Part shown: positions 21,139-33,435 of the stretch, in pieces
Layout of the letters: each line of letters opens with the position of its first letter
Position numbering within the stretch: the stretch's first letter is position 1
Assembly (NCBI RefSeq): GCF_022376445.1
Contig: NW_025955103.1
Coordinates: 1-64,000, forward strand
DNA: 64,000 nt
Reading direction: 5' to 3'
Source of the DNA: Fomitopsis serialis
Taxonomy: Eukaryota; Basidiomycota; Agaricomycetes; Polyporales; Fomitopsidaceae
Translations under genes and position numbers: made by a program
Notes under the pieces: model-generated
Database searches by the model: none
Told to the model about the DNA's origin: nothing
Seen by the model: only the letters and a program-made list of their open reading frames with translations

Positions 21139-23356
21139 TCAGATCGATTCGAGAACGCAGTCTACGACTGCACATTTCTTCTCCTCCAGGACCACTCTGA
21201 TCGCCTCCGAGAAGGCGACGGGTAGATCCGACGCACCCTCAACCCGACGGCCCCAGGCGTCCCCAGCAGCAACAGCGATCTGGGAATAATTCGGCGGCTT
21301 CGGCCCAAAGCTTGTGGTAAGACGCTGGCCTGAAGCCTTCGCGCCGTGTCCTCGTGGGTGAACGACTGTCATTGACCGTCCAGGAGACTAGCATGGAGCG
21401 TTAGCCAGTGCAACTCACGCAACATGGGTTCGACGCACCAGCCATCCGCCATTGTTCAGCACGATCGTCAAGAACGGCTGGTGCATAGTCAGGTAAGCAG
21501 CGACGTGCTCGCACATCAAGAGGCACGTACCGTCTCGTACCGGCTTGCGATCCAGTACGCAGTACTCGGTGCCCCAAACAAGAAGTCCCCGTCGCCTACA
21601 ATTGCGACGATGATGTCATATTGCTTCTGAGCAACGACACTCCCCATGTGCGCACCAATCGCCCCGCCGAGAGCGTATCCAAGGCTGGACCCTCCTGACA
21701 TGAGCATGCTGCCGGGGGCGTTGGGCTGAATATGGTTCCAGATGAAGCCAGCGTTGCTGATCCCTTCATTCAACCATAGGACGGTTTGGCCTTTGCTAGG
21801 CGTATGTTCGTGTACCGCAGACCGAAGCGCGCCCAGGAGGTAGGGAATTGTCGGCAGCGTCGTACCAGGGGTAAGAGCCCGTTCAGCAGTATCGAGGTCG
21901 GTGGTCCAGGCGGTATGCAACGATTCCAAGCGTTGTGCGCGCCCAGCGACTATCGCACGCGAAGGCTCGTCAAGCTTCCGCCCAGCAGCCTCCAGGAGCT
22001 GCCCGAGCGCTACCTCCGCATCCGTCTTACAGACCATCTCCGCGTCGACGTGGGTGTATCCCACGCTCTGCTTCAGCGGATCCGCGTCGATGACAAACAC
22101 GCGTGCGCCACGTTTAGGTCGCGTACCCGTGACGGGCATCCATGGGATATCCGCTTCCAGGATTACGACGACATCGGCGTCCTTGAGAAAGGCGGTGCGG
22201 CCGTCCCACGAAGAGCCGACCAAGAAGGGGTGCGAGTGCGGGATGCAGAGGGCGGAAGGGCATGACGTGACGATCGCGACGGATAGCGTGTTTGAGAGGG
22301 AGGAGAGGAGGGGTACTGCGTTGGGATTGCGTCCGACGTTCCCTGTGATGATGAGAGGGAATTCGGCATGTATGAGAGCAGACACAATGGTGTCGACAGC
22401 TGACGGCGCGAGACCAGGTGGTGTGATGGGCGGCCAGCTAGCGACATCGACGCCTTGCTGTACAATGGAGGCATCGAGTTCTTCCTCCAGTGTTTCACGT
22501 CTCGCCCAAAGATATACAGGGCCCTTTGGATCACTCTGCGCACTATCAGTATTCACGTATCGTTAACGTACTACATTGATGCTTAATCAGAGGTCGGCAC
22601 GTACAACTGCAAAGCCCGCATAATTGTCTTCGCAGCGCTAACACCGCTGGATATTTGGGCGGTATATCGCATGTATTGTCGTACGATAGCAGCCTGATCC
22701 GGGATATCTAGAACGTTGAACGTGACTCAGAGACTCAAGACGCAGCTCATAGATGGAAGTTCCAACCTTGGATCCACAACGGCCACTCAGTACGTGAGCC
22801 TTTTAGTTCGCCCTCTATGGTGAATGGTGATGCTCCTGCGAATATCAGCACTGGTGTCTGACCACGATCGACATTGTGTACAGCACTGGCCAACGCCTGT
22901 CGAGATAGGAATTCTATTAGTCACAATTGCAGATTCAGGGGTAGTTCGACCCCTCGATCGAGAAGGCTCGATCGGACGGATGCAGCTCGACACGGTCAAC
23001 GCGTCAACGAAGAGTCATATGGACCCACATTGCACTCGTGGTCCACTGTGTCGAATAGGCTAGCCATATTCCCAAGTCGTCAGAGACAGGAGGAGATACC
23101 TCACCTGTGTCCCTACGTCCACGTGTACAATCACTGCAGCTGGCAGCCCTGCGACTTGCGAATACCCATGCGCTGCGCAAAGCGCAACCATCTCGTTCGG
23201 GCATGTTACTATCTCCAACAAGCTCTTTCCTTCCTCCACGCGCTGCCTTTCGAGGTCCTCGAGTAACGCCGAGTGGTCGCTTCCCCAGTTGACAAATGCA
23301 TGTGTGACACCTGCGTCGGCCAGGGTCTTCCAGAATACAGTTGCGGTGTTGTACAT
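21139..23356 (-). CDS. Thiamine-diphosphate-dependent enzyme (acetolactate synthase/decarboxylase superfamily)
   Basis: Six exons on the - strand (23356-23105, 22896-22767, 22707-22605, 22542-21531, 21477-21439, 21387-21139) give 594 residues, a typical length. Layout is N-terminal Pyr domain with the cofactor-activating Glu in TCPNEMVAL (Glu 55), middle domain, and C-terminal PP domain with GDG (about 478-480) followed 26 residues later by NN (507-508), which binds the Mg-diphosphate. GASPFTIEGELKGSRTEWP is also conserved in this fungal group. Members act on 2-keto acids or their CoA esters; the substrate cannot be named from sequence. There is no targeting peptide, so it is probably cytosolic or peroxisomal. 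The first intron is 208 nt, four times the local norm. The NNGGWLSPG junction at exons 5-6 was chosen because it keeps frame with a 51-nt intron. Confidence 0.85.
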
Positions 23357-26128
23357 CGCCAGGCAGATCGGAAGAGACGTCGAGCTATCTGGAGGATTGT
23401 GTGGTGGGCGACCATGGCACGTATCGATAGCATTGCTTTTGAGTCTCTGACCTGCGTGTCCGGACGATTGGCTTCTACTGTCTGATGGGAGCGGTCATAA
23501 GCCCCCCGTTTGCTTCTAGTGTTGATGCAATTACGTTCAGCAGATGGGACAGAATGTCATACGGCAAGACGCCCCTACCGATTGCCTCGTGGGCGGTTGC
23601 AAGCACCATGATAGTCCTCCAGGCGCAGAGTCCTCCAAGCGCACGGCCGAAGTTTGTACGACTTGCTAGCAGCATCCTCGACGCTCGTTGCCCAACCGCG
23701 CGAACAACTTGGCATTTTGTATGCCAGAAATTCCCTGAACTGGCCAGTGCGATGAAGACTTATATAGACCAACAAGGGGCTGTGACTCCCATGTCTTCGC
23801 CCCCTCGTCGGACGTCAGCATCAGGCATTCCGCATACGTGGAGAAGTTCCGGAGGTAGCAGTCAGGCTTCACGGAGTCTTGAAAGACTTGGGCAGCACAG
23901 AGTCAAGTGCTCATAACATAGTGTACGCTATCCAGACATGACAGAAGCGACTGAAAAGCTGAGAAGGTTGATTTGGGCATGATGCAGCATGGATGGGCAG
24001 ACCAAAAGCGGTCGAGAATAAGCGCCACGTTCAAGGCAAGCGCAGTAAGCGCCCGTTCATGTTCAAGTTGGAACGTTGACGTCGAGTCTTGGTCGAGTCG
24101 GTCGACTGTCGACTGTCGACCATGCTCGAGTGCGCGTCCAGGTCCATGTCGTCCGTCCTGTGTACCGATCTTGGTGTGGAAGTTCAAACGTTCACCGCTC
24201 ACCGCTCACCTAACTCAATGATCGATCGTGGAGCTAACTTATGAACATGGGTTCCTCGCCCTCATACAAGTACACCGACGTTCAAGCAACCTCAAGCTCA
24301 AGGAGTCTGATGTAGGAGGCCCGATGAGTTGTCGCGAGTATTCACCCCACTGTACGTTGTTATCTACTTACGGGTGACCGTTACAGTCATTGCCAGTCAA
24401 TTATCAAGTACTGCGAACATTTCGATTCCGGGACCCGACCTACCATGGCGACCTGTTATGCGACTTATATCTAACTGTGAGGACACTTTAGGCTACCGTC
24501 CGTGCGCTGTGTTTTCAGGTGACGTGCGCTTTCTTGAGCATTCAGTATCACCGAGTTACGCTGATCAGTAGGATGTGACTGCCTTGTCGACTAGCCTCAC
24601 TTGCGTCGTCGTGACAATGTCCGGTGACTGGTTGACGCGTCGACTTGAATTGACGACTCTGACTCGAACGGTCGTAGTCTCGCCAGAACTTTCTCCTTTT
24701 GTGTCCACGATCTCCTCCTGTGGCTAGGTTGCATGCGCTAGAATAAATATGCCATGAGTGTGTTGATGACCGACAGAATATCGGCAATTGCGTGAGGTCC
24801 AACTCTCCCACAATGCTGCATACTTTGGCTGTGCATACTGCGATGGAACGGAAGAAGTATGGTGCTGAACATCTTCATCATGAAATATGCATGATGTTGC
24901 TGCAAGCGATGGACCTCGTTTCTCTGTACTTCAAGGTGCGAGAGTTCGTGTAGTTCGTGTAGTCGTATTGAATGCTCATCCTGATTTATGAACAGACTCC
25001 GATTTGAGGGTGTTCCTGTAAGGCCTTCTCCCCGAGAGGCTGTACCGGACCCGAGCGGCTGGATGCTTACTTACCGCGGGCAAGGCCAATGGTCCTATTG
25101 CACCAGCTATTGACTCGGCATGTAACGCCATTCGCCGGCAACATATTCCTGGGTGCCGTACCTCGTGGCCAGTAATCGGGAGGTAATACGGTGAGCCGTC
25201 TTTCACATTGGGAAACTCGTTTTGTGCTGAAAGCCTTCACGTTCAATGATCAGAGTCATCCTGACCAGCTTCGCGAAGGTCAGCACTGTGCGTCCTTGCA
25301 CGAGCCCAGGACACTTATGCATGCCAAAACACGTTCTCATTCATTGAAATTTTTGGCTCGACAAACGTGGACAGGGTGCAGTCACACTGCGCATTCTACG
25401 AGGCGGTGACGACAGGCAATTTGGAAGCGGCCTCGTTCGCGATGGGCCCTCCGGATGAATACCACACGGGAAGAACATCTGGAAACCTGTCTCTTTTCAT
25501 AGTTCTGCATCCGCACATCCAACCTTCAGCTGAAGTTTGCAACTAGACCTACGACTCACAGCCTACCTGAGGAGGTACTGCTTCATTAATTCATGTGTAC
25601 GCGCTCTCATCGCCGGAACTGTAAGCTGTCTGTTTCTCGCACACAGCATTTTACAGCTAAGTACGTCGCCTCACGTAATCAAATGGAGCCGGCGGGACAG
25701 CAATAGAGAACAAGTAAGTCTCTTCAGCACTCCGACCTTCCATTCGCTCACCACATCGCCCAGACGCACACTTCCAGAGGCCCCCGGAGATATCTCGGGC
25801 TGCTTCCTACTACTCAGTGTGCCGACGCATTGGATGCAAGCTTATACGGCTGTCCTGCCGTTAATTAATAACCTAGTCCGACGATCAAGCTTCACATGTC
25901 AGCCTCCTTCTCCGCATACTGGGTAGGACCGACGTGACCCTCAGTACTGACTCCTTGTATGCGCCTGCAACAATCCAGCCTCTTCTGGAACTCTTCGAGT
26001 GCTATATCGCGTACAGCATTCATAGACACTCCCACCACTTGGCCCTGCAATGACTCGCGGAGCGGTCGCATGTCCAAGAACGTGCTCCCGGGAGTACTAT
26101 ACAGACTCGCGGCGGAACGTTCCTGACG
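23357..26128. other. Intergenic, 2.8 kb, no gene seen
   Basis: This is the longest gap in the left half. Short open frames on both strands have no splice or family support. A GTCGAC-based near-palindrome sits at 24100-24121. The upstream regulatory region of the GH12 gene must be in the last kilobase. Confidence 0.45.
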
Positions 26129-26135
26129 GTATAAA
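26129..26135 (+). promoter_or_regulatory. TATA box of the GH12 gene
   Basis: TATAAAA lies 69 bp before the ATG at 26198, a canonical position for a strongly expressed secreted hydrolase. Confidence 0.65.
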
Positions 26136-26197
26136 AGGAGCTCAGAGTCTGCGACTTACAGCCAGTCTCCTCGGACAACAGCAAGACTTCACCGAAA

Positions 26198-27399
26198 ATG
26201 CAGCTCCGTACTCCATTCGTCCTCGCAGCCGTTGCGCTCGGTGCCCGTGCCGCGACTGTCTTGACGGGTCAGTACTCCTGCGCCACCTCGGGCAACTACG
26301 AGCTCTGCAACGACCAGTGGGGCTCCGGTAAGCATGTATACCATGGCGTGAATCCGTCGCGAAACTCAATGTTGTGTTGACTCAGGCGACGGTACCGGCT
26401 CGCAGAACTCCACTTTGGAGAGCACCAGTGGGAACAGCATCACCTGGTCCACGACCTACACCTGGGCGGACAACGAGAACGACGTCAAGACTTGTCAGTG
26501 GGCTCTCTTCCGCACGACCTGCCATGTGTTGTTACTCACACGTTGTGGTAGACGCCAATGTCCAGCCGACGTCCGGTGTCAGTGGCGTAACTGTAAGTCG
26601 AGATCATGCGACTGCCTCTAAATTATCACTGACTCTGTCCGCATTGCAGCTGGCGGATATTACTTCCGCTCCCACCACCTACAACTGGGAGTACACGTCT
26701 CAGTCTTCCGGCCTAAGGGCCGACGTCTCGTGAGTGAATCGACAATAAAAATAGATAATTCAGTCTCAACCTGCTCCTTTTAGGTACGACATCTGGACTG
26801 GAACCTCCGCTGGGGACCCGGCCTCCAGCACTTCTAGCTACGAGATGTACGTTTTGAAACTGCACCAGCTCAACTATAGCTGACACTCTCGTTACGACGC
26901 GTTATCTCAGCATGATCTGGCTCTCTGGCGAGGGGGGGTGCGTGCATTTGCAATTTTAGGGAAACTCTTCCTGATCGATCTGGTCTTCAGCATTGAACCT
27001 GTCGGTTCCCAAATCGACTCCGGCATCACAGTCGCTGGCAACACCTGGAACCTCTGGTCCGGCCCCAACTCCAACTGGCAGACCATCTCGTTCGTCTCCG
27101 CGAACGGCAACATCAACAGTTTCACCGCGGACATCAACGACTTCTTCCGTACGTCTTGATTTCCGATACGTCCACCGCACTGGCTCTGACCTGATTCTCC
27201 CGCCTCCCGCAGAGTACCTCGAGGAGAACCAGGGAGTGGACACTTCCCAGGTATGTCACTCGTGCAAAACGTTGAAAAGGGAGTTGAAGACGTTGATTTT
27301 GTTGTACAGGTCCTGCAGGCCATTCAGGCCGGAACCGAGGCATTCACCGGTACCGCGACGCTCACGGTCTCCGACTTCAGCGTCACTGTTAACACGTAA
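26198..27399 (+). CDS. Endo-beta-1,4-glucanase / xyloglucanase, glycoside hydrolase family 12
   Basis: A small secreted retaining endoglucanase acting on beta-1,4-glucans such as cellulose or xyloglucan. Nine exons (26198-26327, 26386-26493, 26552-26592, 26650-26729, 26784-26846, 26911-26937, 26991-27148, 27213-27250, 27310-27399) give 244 residues, the normal family size. The signal peptide is MQLRTPFVLAAVALGARA. Family landmarks are LCNDQWGSGDGTGSQNS, the TTYTWADNENDVKTYANV strand, the nucleophile Glu in YEIMIWLSG (about residue 140) and the acid/base Glu in GTEAFTG (about residue 225). There is no carbohydrate-binding module. The mature core begins near ATVLTGQY. An AATAAA lies at 27586-27591 downstream. 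Whether it prefers cellulose or xyloglucan is not decidable by eye. Confidence 0.93.
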
Positions 27400-27881
27400 G
27401 AGCGGTCTCGCGCGCAGAAGCATAATGTCTGGGGTGGTGTGTCAATATCACAGGGGAGTGTTCGTGCGATAGTGTCGCTGTCGTAGTGTCATTCCGCCTG
27501 CTGAATAGAACCATCCGTATCGTTGACTATGAATCTAACCAACCGGACCCGACCAACTCTTAGTGCGCCACTACAACAAAATGTGAATAAATGATGCATA
27601 AGGATATGACGCACGATACAGGTATAAATAGAGGATGCAGTACAACACCGATTCAGGATCCGGTGACGACGAAGACGAAGTACTAGTACCAGCGTCCGGG
27701 GTATACAACATACTGAAAGATCGTAAGGCCACAAGCCGGCAAGGAGTCGTGTCGTAGTCGTTCAATAGGTCGTTCATACATAAAGGAACAATAAGTTATA
27801 CGGGCTTTGTACAGATTAGTCCACGTTGTTAGCTGTTGAACGTTCAAAATTCGACTCACCAGAGAAAGATGTATACTCCTC
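27400..27881. other. Intergenic between convergent GH12 and copy F
   Basis: 3' regions of two convergent genes. An AATAAA at 27586-27591 on the + strand may be the GH12 polyadenylation signal. No gene. Confidence 0.4.
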
Positions 27882-29055
27882 TCAAACCATCGTCGCAGAG
27901 TTCCCGGTTTCCAGATGGACCTCGAAGGTGCTGATATCTGAACTCTCTTGCCACGGTGCCTTGTGAGGAGCCATCGGCGACCGAGTCATCGAATCGGCGA
28001 AGGCACGAGTTTGTTCCGTAGAGACACCTTTCCAAATGCGAATAATAATGAGATCAAACGTAAAGCCCGCAAGTTGCACGCTCTACAACCGACGCTTTCT
28101 CAGTACGAACGAAGTCAGAGGAGGCATGCTACGTACGATATCGGTTGAGGGATAGTATCCATTTGACTGGACCATCTCCATGATGACGCTGACCGCGACA
28201 GACAGCGTGTAAAGGAGGGCAGATTCAATGAAAATGCGGATCATTCCTTTGAGTCTGTCTCGTTTCCGCGAGCGTAATTTGAAGTACTCGGAGGTCAGCT
28301 TGCGTGTCTTCCAGAGCGGGTACACAATCATGCCTGCAATTCACAGCCTTGAGTCAACGCGCACTAGGGTAAAGAGTGATCCGTACCTGTGGTGACGACG
28401 TTCAAGGCTAGCGTTAACGAGAAATAGGCATACAGCCATGGGCGCATCTGTGTCGCCAAAGGGATTGACGTATACAGATGGAGGGTGCACAGATAAAAGA
28501 CGTCCATGACAGCGCAGGCTGCCACGCCGAGCCAAATCAAAATCGGGAGCGCCACGACAGACCACCGCTGCGTGGAGACACTGTAGACGACCCAACAGCG
28601 GTATATCTGAACATACTCAGAATGACTCAGGCTCATGAAGATGAGCGGCATACCAAAGCAGCGTCGGAAATCAATGCACAAAGACGCGCCCAAACACTCT
28701 TGTAGAGGTCAGCTTTGCTAAACAGTCATGACGAGAACAGAATGTCACTCACTCGCATGACATTGACCCAATTAGAGAGCTTTTCGAATTCACCCTTTGG
28801 GCCGCCAGGGCCGGTGTACAAGATGAAGGCAATGATGTTGTGGTACAAGTTGAAGGACACATCGAGCGTCCCGACAATAAGGAGGGCAATGGCGATAGAC
28901 ATCCATGGCCATGATCTCGCTGACTTTGAGGCTTTTGAGCGATGGATCCAGGAGTACATGCAGATTGCGAACGTCACCACATGCATTCCGTACGCGATGC
29001 TTTCCGCGAAGAGGGCGACAAGCTGGGCCTCCGTGATGGGGAATGCGGGCGCCAT
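27882..29055 (-). CDS. 7TM family protein, copy F
   Basis: Intact gene on the - strand: 29055-28753, 28698-28654, 28606-28387, 28333-28137, 28082-27882, encoding 321 residues. The start MAPAFPITEAQLVALF was preferred to an upstream in-frame ATG at 29106 because it aligns with the other copies. TM2 (SWPWMSIAIALLIVGTLDVSF) places it with copy E. After TM5 the loop is strongly basic (KTRKLTS, then RSRKRDRLKG), fitting a cytoplasmic loop 3. TM7 is followed by IIIRIWKGVSTEQTRAF and a shorter tail than in C or D. It lies 13 kb from the main array, with GH35, the ThDP enzyme and GH12 between. Confidence 0.87.
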
Positions 29056-30303
29056 CGTCGCGCACAGCGAGGGGCAGTGGAAAAGAGAGCCATAGATCTC
29101 AGCCACGCCCGTAGGTATTTGTATCGGCTGTGGCCCGCATCACGCGCGTCTCTGTCTCAGGGCGTCCGGACGAAATCATCATCACTGATCATGACAGCCC
29201 GAGATATTCAGTTATAACGGGACTAAGTCCTTGTGCCATGTCCCCCTCCGACTGCTCTGGACCCGTAATACCCACTCACTGACTGCGGTCCAGGCCAAGG
29301 GAATGGACCTGTCGCAATGAAGACAATGTTGGTCACCTATGCCACCAATGAGAGACACGAGAACGTGCCGCGCCGACACCGAATCAATTGAATAGCAAGT
29401 ACTGCATTCGTGATCATATGAAACACTTGGTGATTTCCTGCAGCCTGGCTCCGAAAGCCTCAGGAGGCCTCAGCGGTATACGAGAGTACATAAGTAGTGA
29501 AGGGATTCGGAACGGCCGTTCCAAACTTCTTCCGAGCTTGCAATTAATCAAGGCTCAAAATACGGTGGCTCCAGCACCGCCACAACGAATTCATGCACCG
29601 TGACGATCATCTACAGTCATCCGCTAGCGAGGTCCGATAGACAGATGCGGCATACGTCCTCCATCAGCAAACGATGGTACGTATACGGCGCGGATGAAAT
29701 CTTTGGCGTGAGCGACCTCGAGTTGTAGCACTGGATCGTTCTGGTGCGGCCCAACAGCACCAAGTCACGTTAGCAAGCAAGACGTCGATTTCAGCGCGGA
29801 TGAGTCCTTGACGGTGTCTCATGCGGTCGCCAGGCCAATGGGTGGGTTCCTTTTCGTGAGCCTTGCGATCATGACATGCGTATAGTAGATCCACAGACGG
29901 ATGCTCATCTCCGAGCACAGCCCCCACGTCAACGCAGATAGACAGGTGGTTCCAGGAACAGTCATGACATAGCGGGAATGAAGGTAGGCACGAAGCTAAA
30001 ACAGTTCAGTGCAGCATTGATAAGAGCGCTAGTCTGTAGGGCTTCTATGTCGCTCGATCGGAGTCAGACATCGACATAGTTCGACGAGGACTGCGAATAC
30101 CTGTTGCGGCCCCATTTATGAACCGCTTCATGCTCGGACTTTTCTTTTGGGCCGAGGGCTCGCGGGATCGAATCGCAACAGCCTTTACATCGCCAATGCA
30201 GACAACAGAAGTCCAAGACGGCGCATTTCACGCCGTGGCTATGAACCGCGGGGAGATGTCATCAACTCTGGCATCGAGACTCGACGGGCTCTGATCAGAC
30301 ATC
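29056..30303. other. Intergenic: copy F promoter region, no gene seen
   Basis: Nothing supportable beyond the expected copy F promoter and the 3' side of pseudogene G. Confidence 0.4.
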
Positions 30304-31349
30304 TCAGTCGGGACTACATAGTGGCACATCGCATCGGCGAACATACCTGGCCTTCGCGACGCCCACCCTTCCAAACGAGTCGCCGCCATTGCAAGACCAT
30401 GGCAGCATGCGCTCCCGGCTTGTACCTGCCACGGGCTCGAGACCCAGGTTCTCCATGCGTGTGGAGAGTGATGTGCTGTGCCAGTACTGAAGTTCGGACT
30501 GGCGCGTATGCGCAGAGGACTGGATCTGTTCGCCTGCAACGCCATTCCAGATGCGCGCGAGGACGAGATCGAAACATATTCCCGCGACCTGCACGCTCTG
30601 GCATCAGGATCAGTCATTAGCCTTGTAGAGCTCAAATGATCTCCTCACCGCATCGATCGCGAAGTAGTAGACGTTAAATTCCAGAAAGTCCGTGACAGTG
30701 ACCGCGATGACCGTGAGCGTGTACATGAGGGCGGATTCCACGAGAATAGCGTTCACGACAGTGAAGGAAATTCGACTTGACCCCTGACCTGAGGTGAGAA
30801 GTGCTGGAGTCTGCCTATGTACGTCCCACAAACGCCAAACAGCAAGCCCTGCGCAAACAAATAAAGTAGCCATTCATATAAAGCCTGCTGTCCACCATTC
30901 GCGGTACGGTAGTCAATTGCTGGTGCGTCAAAAGATCGATGGTGATTCCGCATCGGACAGTGCAACGATGAGCTGATAGCAGACATACTAGCAGGCGTTA
31001 ATGAATGTCAGTTCGGACACAGAGATTTAGATGTGTCCAGGTGCCTCCTTACCCGCAACCCATTGATCCAGCCGTTTTGAACTCTGTTTTAGAGCCGTCG
31101 GGTCCATGGCTGAGTATGAATGCCAGAATATTGTGACAGCAGACCAAACAGATGTGCGAAGTGCCTAGAACGAAAAATGGATACGGCCACAAATACCCAG
31201 GGCCAATAAGCGGATCCCGGAAGGGAGCGTCGAGAACGACGGGACCAGGTGCACACACATGCAGCGAACGCTACCAGATGAATGCCGTAAGCGATACTGG
31301 CAGTGAAGAGGGAAAACAACTGAGCCTCGGATGTTGAGAGTGTGCGCAT
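30304..31349 (-). pseudogene. 7TM family pseudogene, copy G
   Basis: This diverged copy has two clear lesions. Exon 1 starts at 31349 with STSEAQLFSLFTASIAYGIH and reads through TM1 to WPWVFVAVS. It then needs a one-base frame change (near 31178) to continue as FVLGTSHICLVCCHNILAFI, where paralogues have the TM2 motif. The short exon survives as VCYQLIVALSDA (near 30960-31000). Exon 3, which encodes the end of TM3, TM4 and TM5, is gone: only about 100 bp separate the short exon from exon 4 (GLAVWRLWDVHRQTP, from about 30860). Exon 4 retains TM6 (ILVESALMYTLTVIAV). The last exon (from about 30594) retains VAGICFDLVLARIWNGVAGEQ. The loss of exon 3 cannot be a sequencing error, so the locus is dead or makes a truncated protein. 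Confidence 0.75.
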
Positions 31350-33435
31350 GTCGAGACTAGGTCAAACGATTGCGTGTGAGGCAACGAAGGCAATACTGCC
31401 CAATAGCTCGTGCTTTATGGGACGAGGGACAACCGGCGACAAACCGAGATCGATGCATGCGTGAAACCGCAATCGCGTTTGTGGTCTGATATTCAGTCGC
31501 CGTAGGCTATCCAAGACAACTGGTGACTCGGCACCAATCCTCCTACCGAGCGTCCATGAAGTGACATCCGGCAACACGCTGAACTGCGGACCTCAGCTCC
31601 AAGGTGATGATTTGCTAGCCGTCCCGTAGCATCGTATGGTTAATTCGAGGTTTCAGCGGATGGAACGCCTGCGCCGCACACGCGAGTTGCCAACAGCAGC
31701 TATGCCGCAGCCCGGCTTCTGAAGGCGACGCGCTCACTGGCAATGTATAGTGAGGTACAAAAGCCCCATAAAACCTGTTGAACGTCCAAATTCATAGAGA
31801 TGGAGCACATTAGGACACCTATAGACGAACATGACGATATTTTATGACTCACTATGAGGATCTGTACTAGGCTTCGCCGTGCTTCTCCGAGCGATACTGG
31901 AAGGAAGCATCTGCTTCTCGTGCCATATCTAGCTCAAAATAGGTTGCGGAACGCGTCCTGTGGCCCGTGGATAAGCCGTGTGAACTATGTGGAACTCGGA
32001 GACGATGCCATCCGGTGCTGCTCAAACTCCTTCGAGTCTTCTCTCCGAGATATAATAAATGTTTCAGAGCTCCTGGTTCCGGGCTATGTCCACTGAGGGG
32101 AATATCGCCGACCATTTGTTTATATCACCCAGAGACAGACGTATATTTGCAGCTCCAGCCTGGGTCAACATCAAGGCCCATTCCTGCGGGAATACCATCT
32201 AGAACTGCGCACCTAGGACCTGTTGTTGAAGGTCTTAATGCTTCGCAATCGGTCAGTCGCCTCGCAAGTTTGGTTTTGTACTTCACCGTCCCTGAGTCTT
32301 CTCACTTCAGCTCGTCAGGACGCGCTGGCTTCCGGGCTATGCGGCGTCGCGAGGGTACAGTGGCTGCCGAGACCGCACGCTAAGTTGGCGATCACTAGCA
32401 CAACGGGCACAGACTCCTTCCCCAGAGTTGGCCGGAACTATGCTTCACTCGGACTTGAGCGCTTTAACAGAAGGTAGTTAAAGTGTGCGGTGACATTTGC
32501 TACAGCGACGGCAGGCCTCGGGCGACGAGAAACGAGAAACGAGCCAGACTCCTCGCTGTGAATCAAGGAGGCCCCGAACCTGGTCCGGGAGGAGGAGGGT
32601 CGTTTCGGGAATCCGTTGCTGGCCCTAGTCTCCGGCAAATGCCGTGAGGAACCATCAACCGTCCGGCGTCTTGAAGACCGTCTTGGCCACAACTTGACCA
32701 CAACTGTGCAGAAGACCGACTGCAGCTGCCAGCAAACTACCGAACACGTCGTCTGTCGTGTCGTACTTCTATAGTAAGAGCAGTCGTCAAACAATATTAA
32801 TCATTCCACCACCGCTTGCGAGCAGCAGACAGCACTGTCGCAAGTACTCACCGTTGGCGTCGTGACGCGAGACTTGTTTCGAATCAACTTCGTGTAAGTA
32901 TGTATTAATTCATCCCATTCACAAGAAGACTGGAATTGAAGAATCTTGCCAAAGCCACTATTGGAACGCGGAGAACACTGAAACGTCGACGAAATAGGTC
33001 ATCACCGACAACCTGTTAACTTCTACGCCCTTTTTTGCTTGAAGTGTCTTCTAGACCCGCATGCAGTTGGAAGGCGGAGCCTGCGACTTCAATACCACAC
33101 ATGCGGCCGTTGTGCCATAGACCTAAAACACTCGCACGACATTGCGATTAGGGAGACTGTCCATGAGACGGCATGTGGCAGTTTCCTGGACCCACAATTC
33201 ACAGAGAACACCAAAATCGGACATTGCGTCTCATGCTAAATGGTCTTCACTTATCCGAGTCTCCCGCCCCGTCTTCTCCGCCCAGGGCCTTGATGGAATT
33301 CCGCAAATATCGAGATTGACGCGGATCACATCCCATTGCCAGCGGCTTATGGTTAAGCGAGCGGCTTTGATACATACATAAAGTACGGAGTCTACAAACC
33401 CCCATGCTCATTACCCCACCCGAGAACCTCCCACC
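31350..33435. other. Intergenic, 2.1 kb, no gene seen
   Basis: No codon-biased frame, splice pattern or repeat I can defend. The promoter of the aldehyde dehydrogenase gene should be near the right end. Confidence 0.45.

Noticed and set aside
24100..24121. GTCGAC-rich near-palindrome
   Set aside because: Only two to three overlapping six-base units. No associated gene or longer repeat; could be chance in GC-rich DNA.
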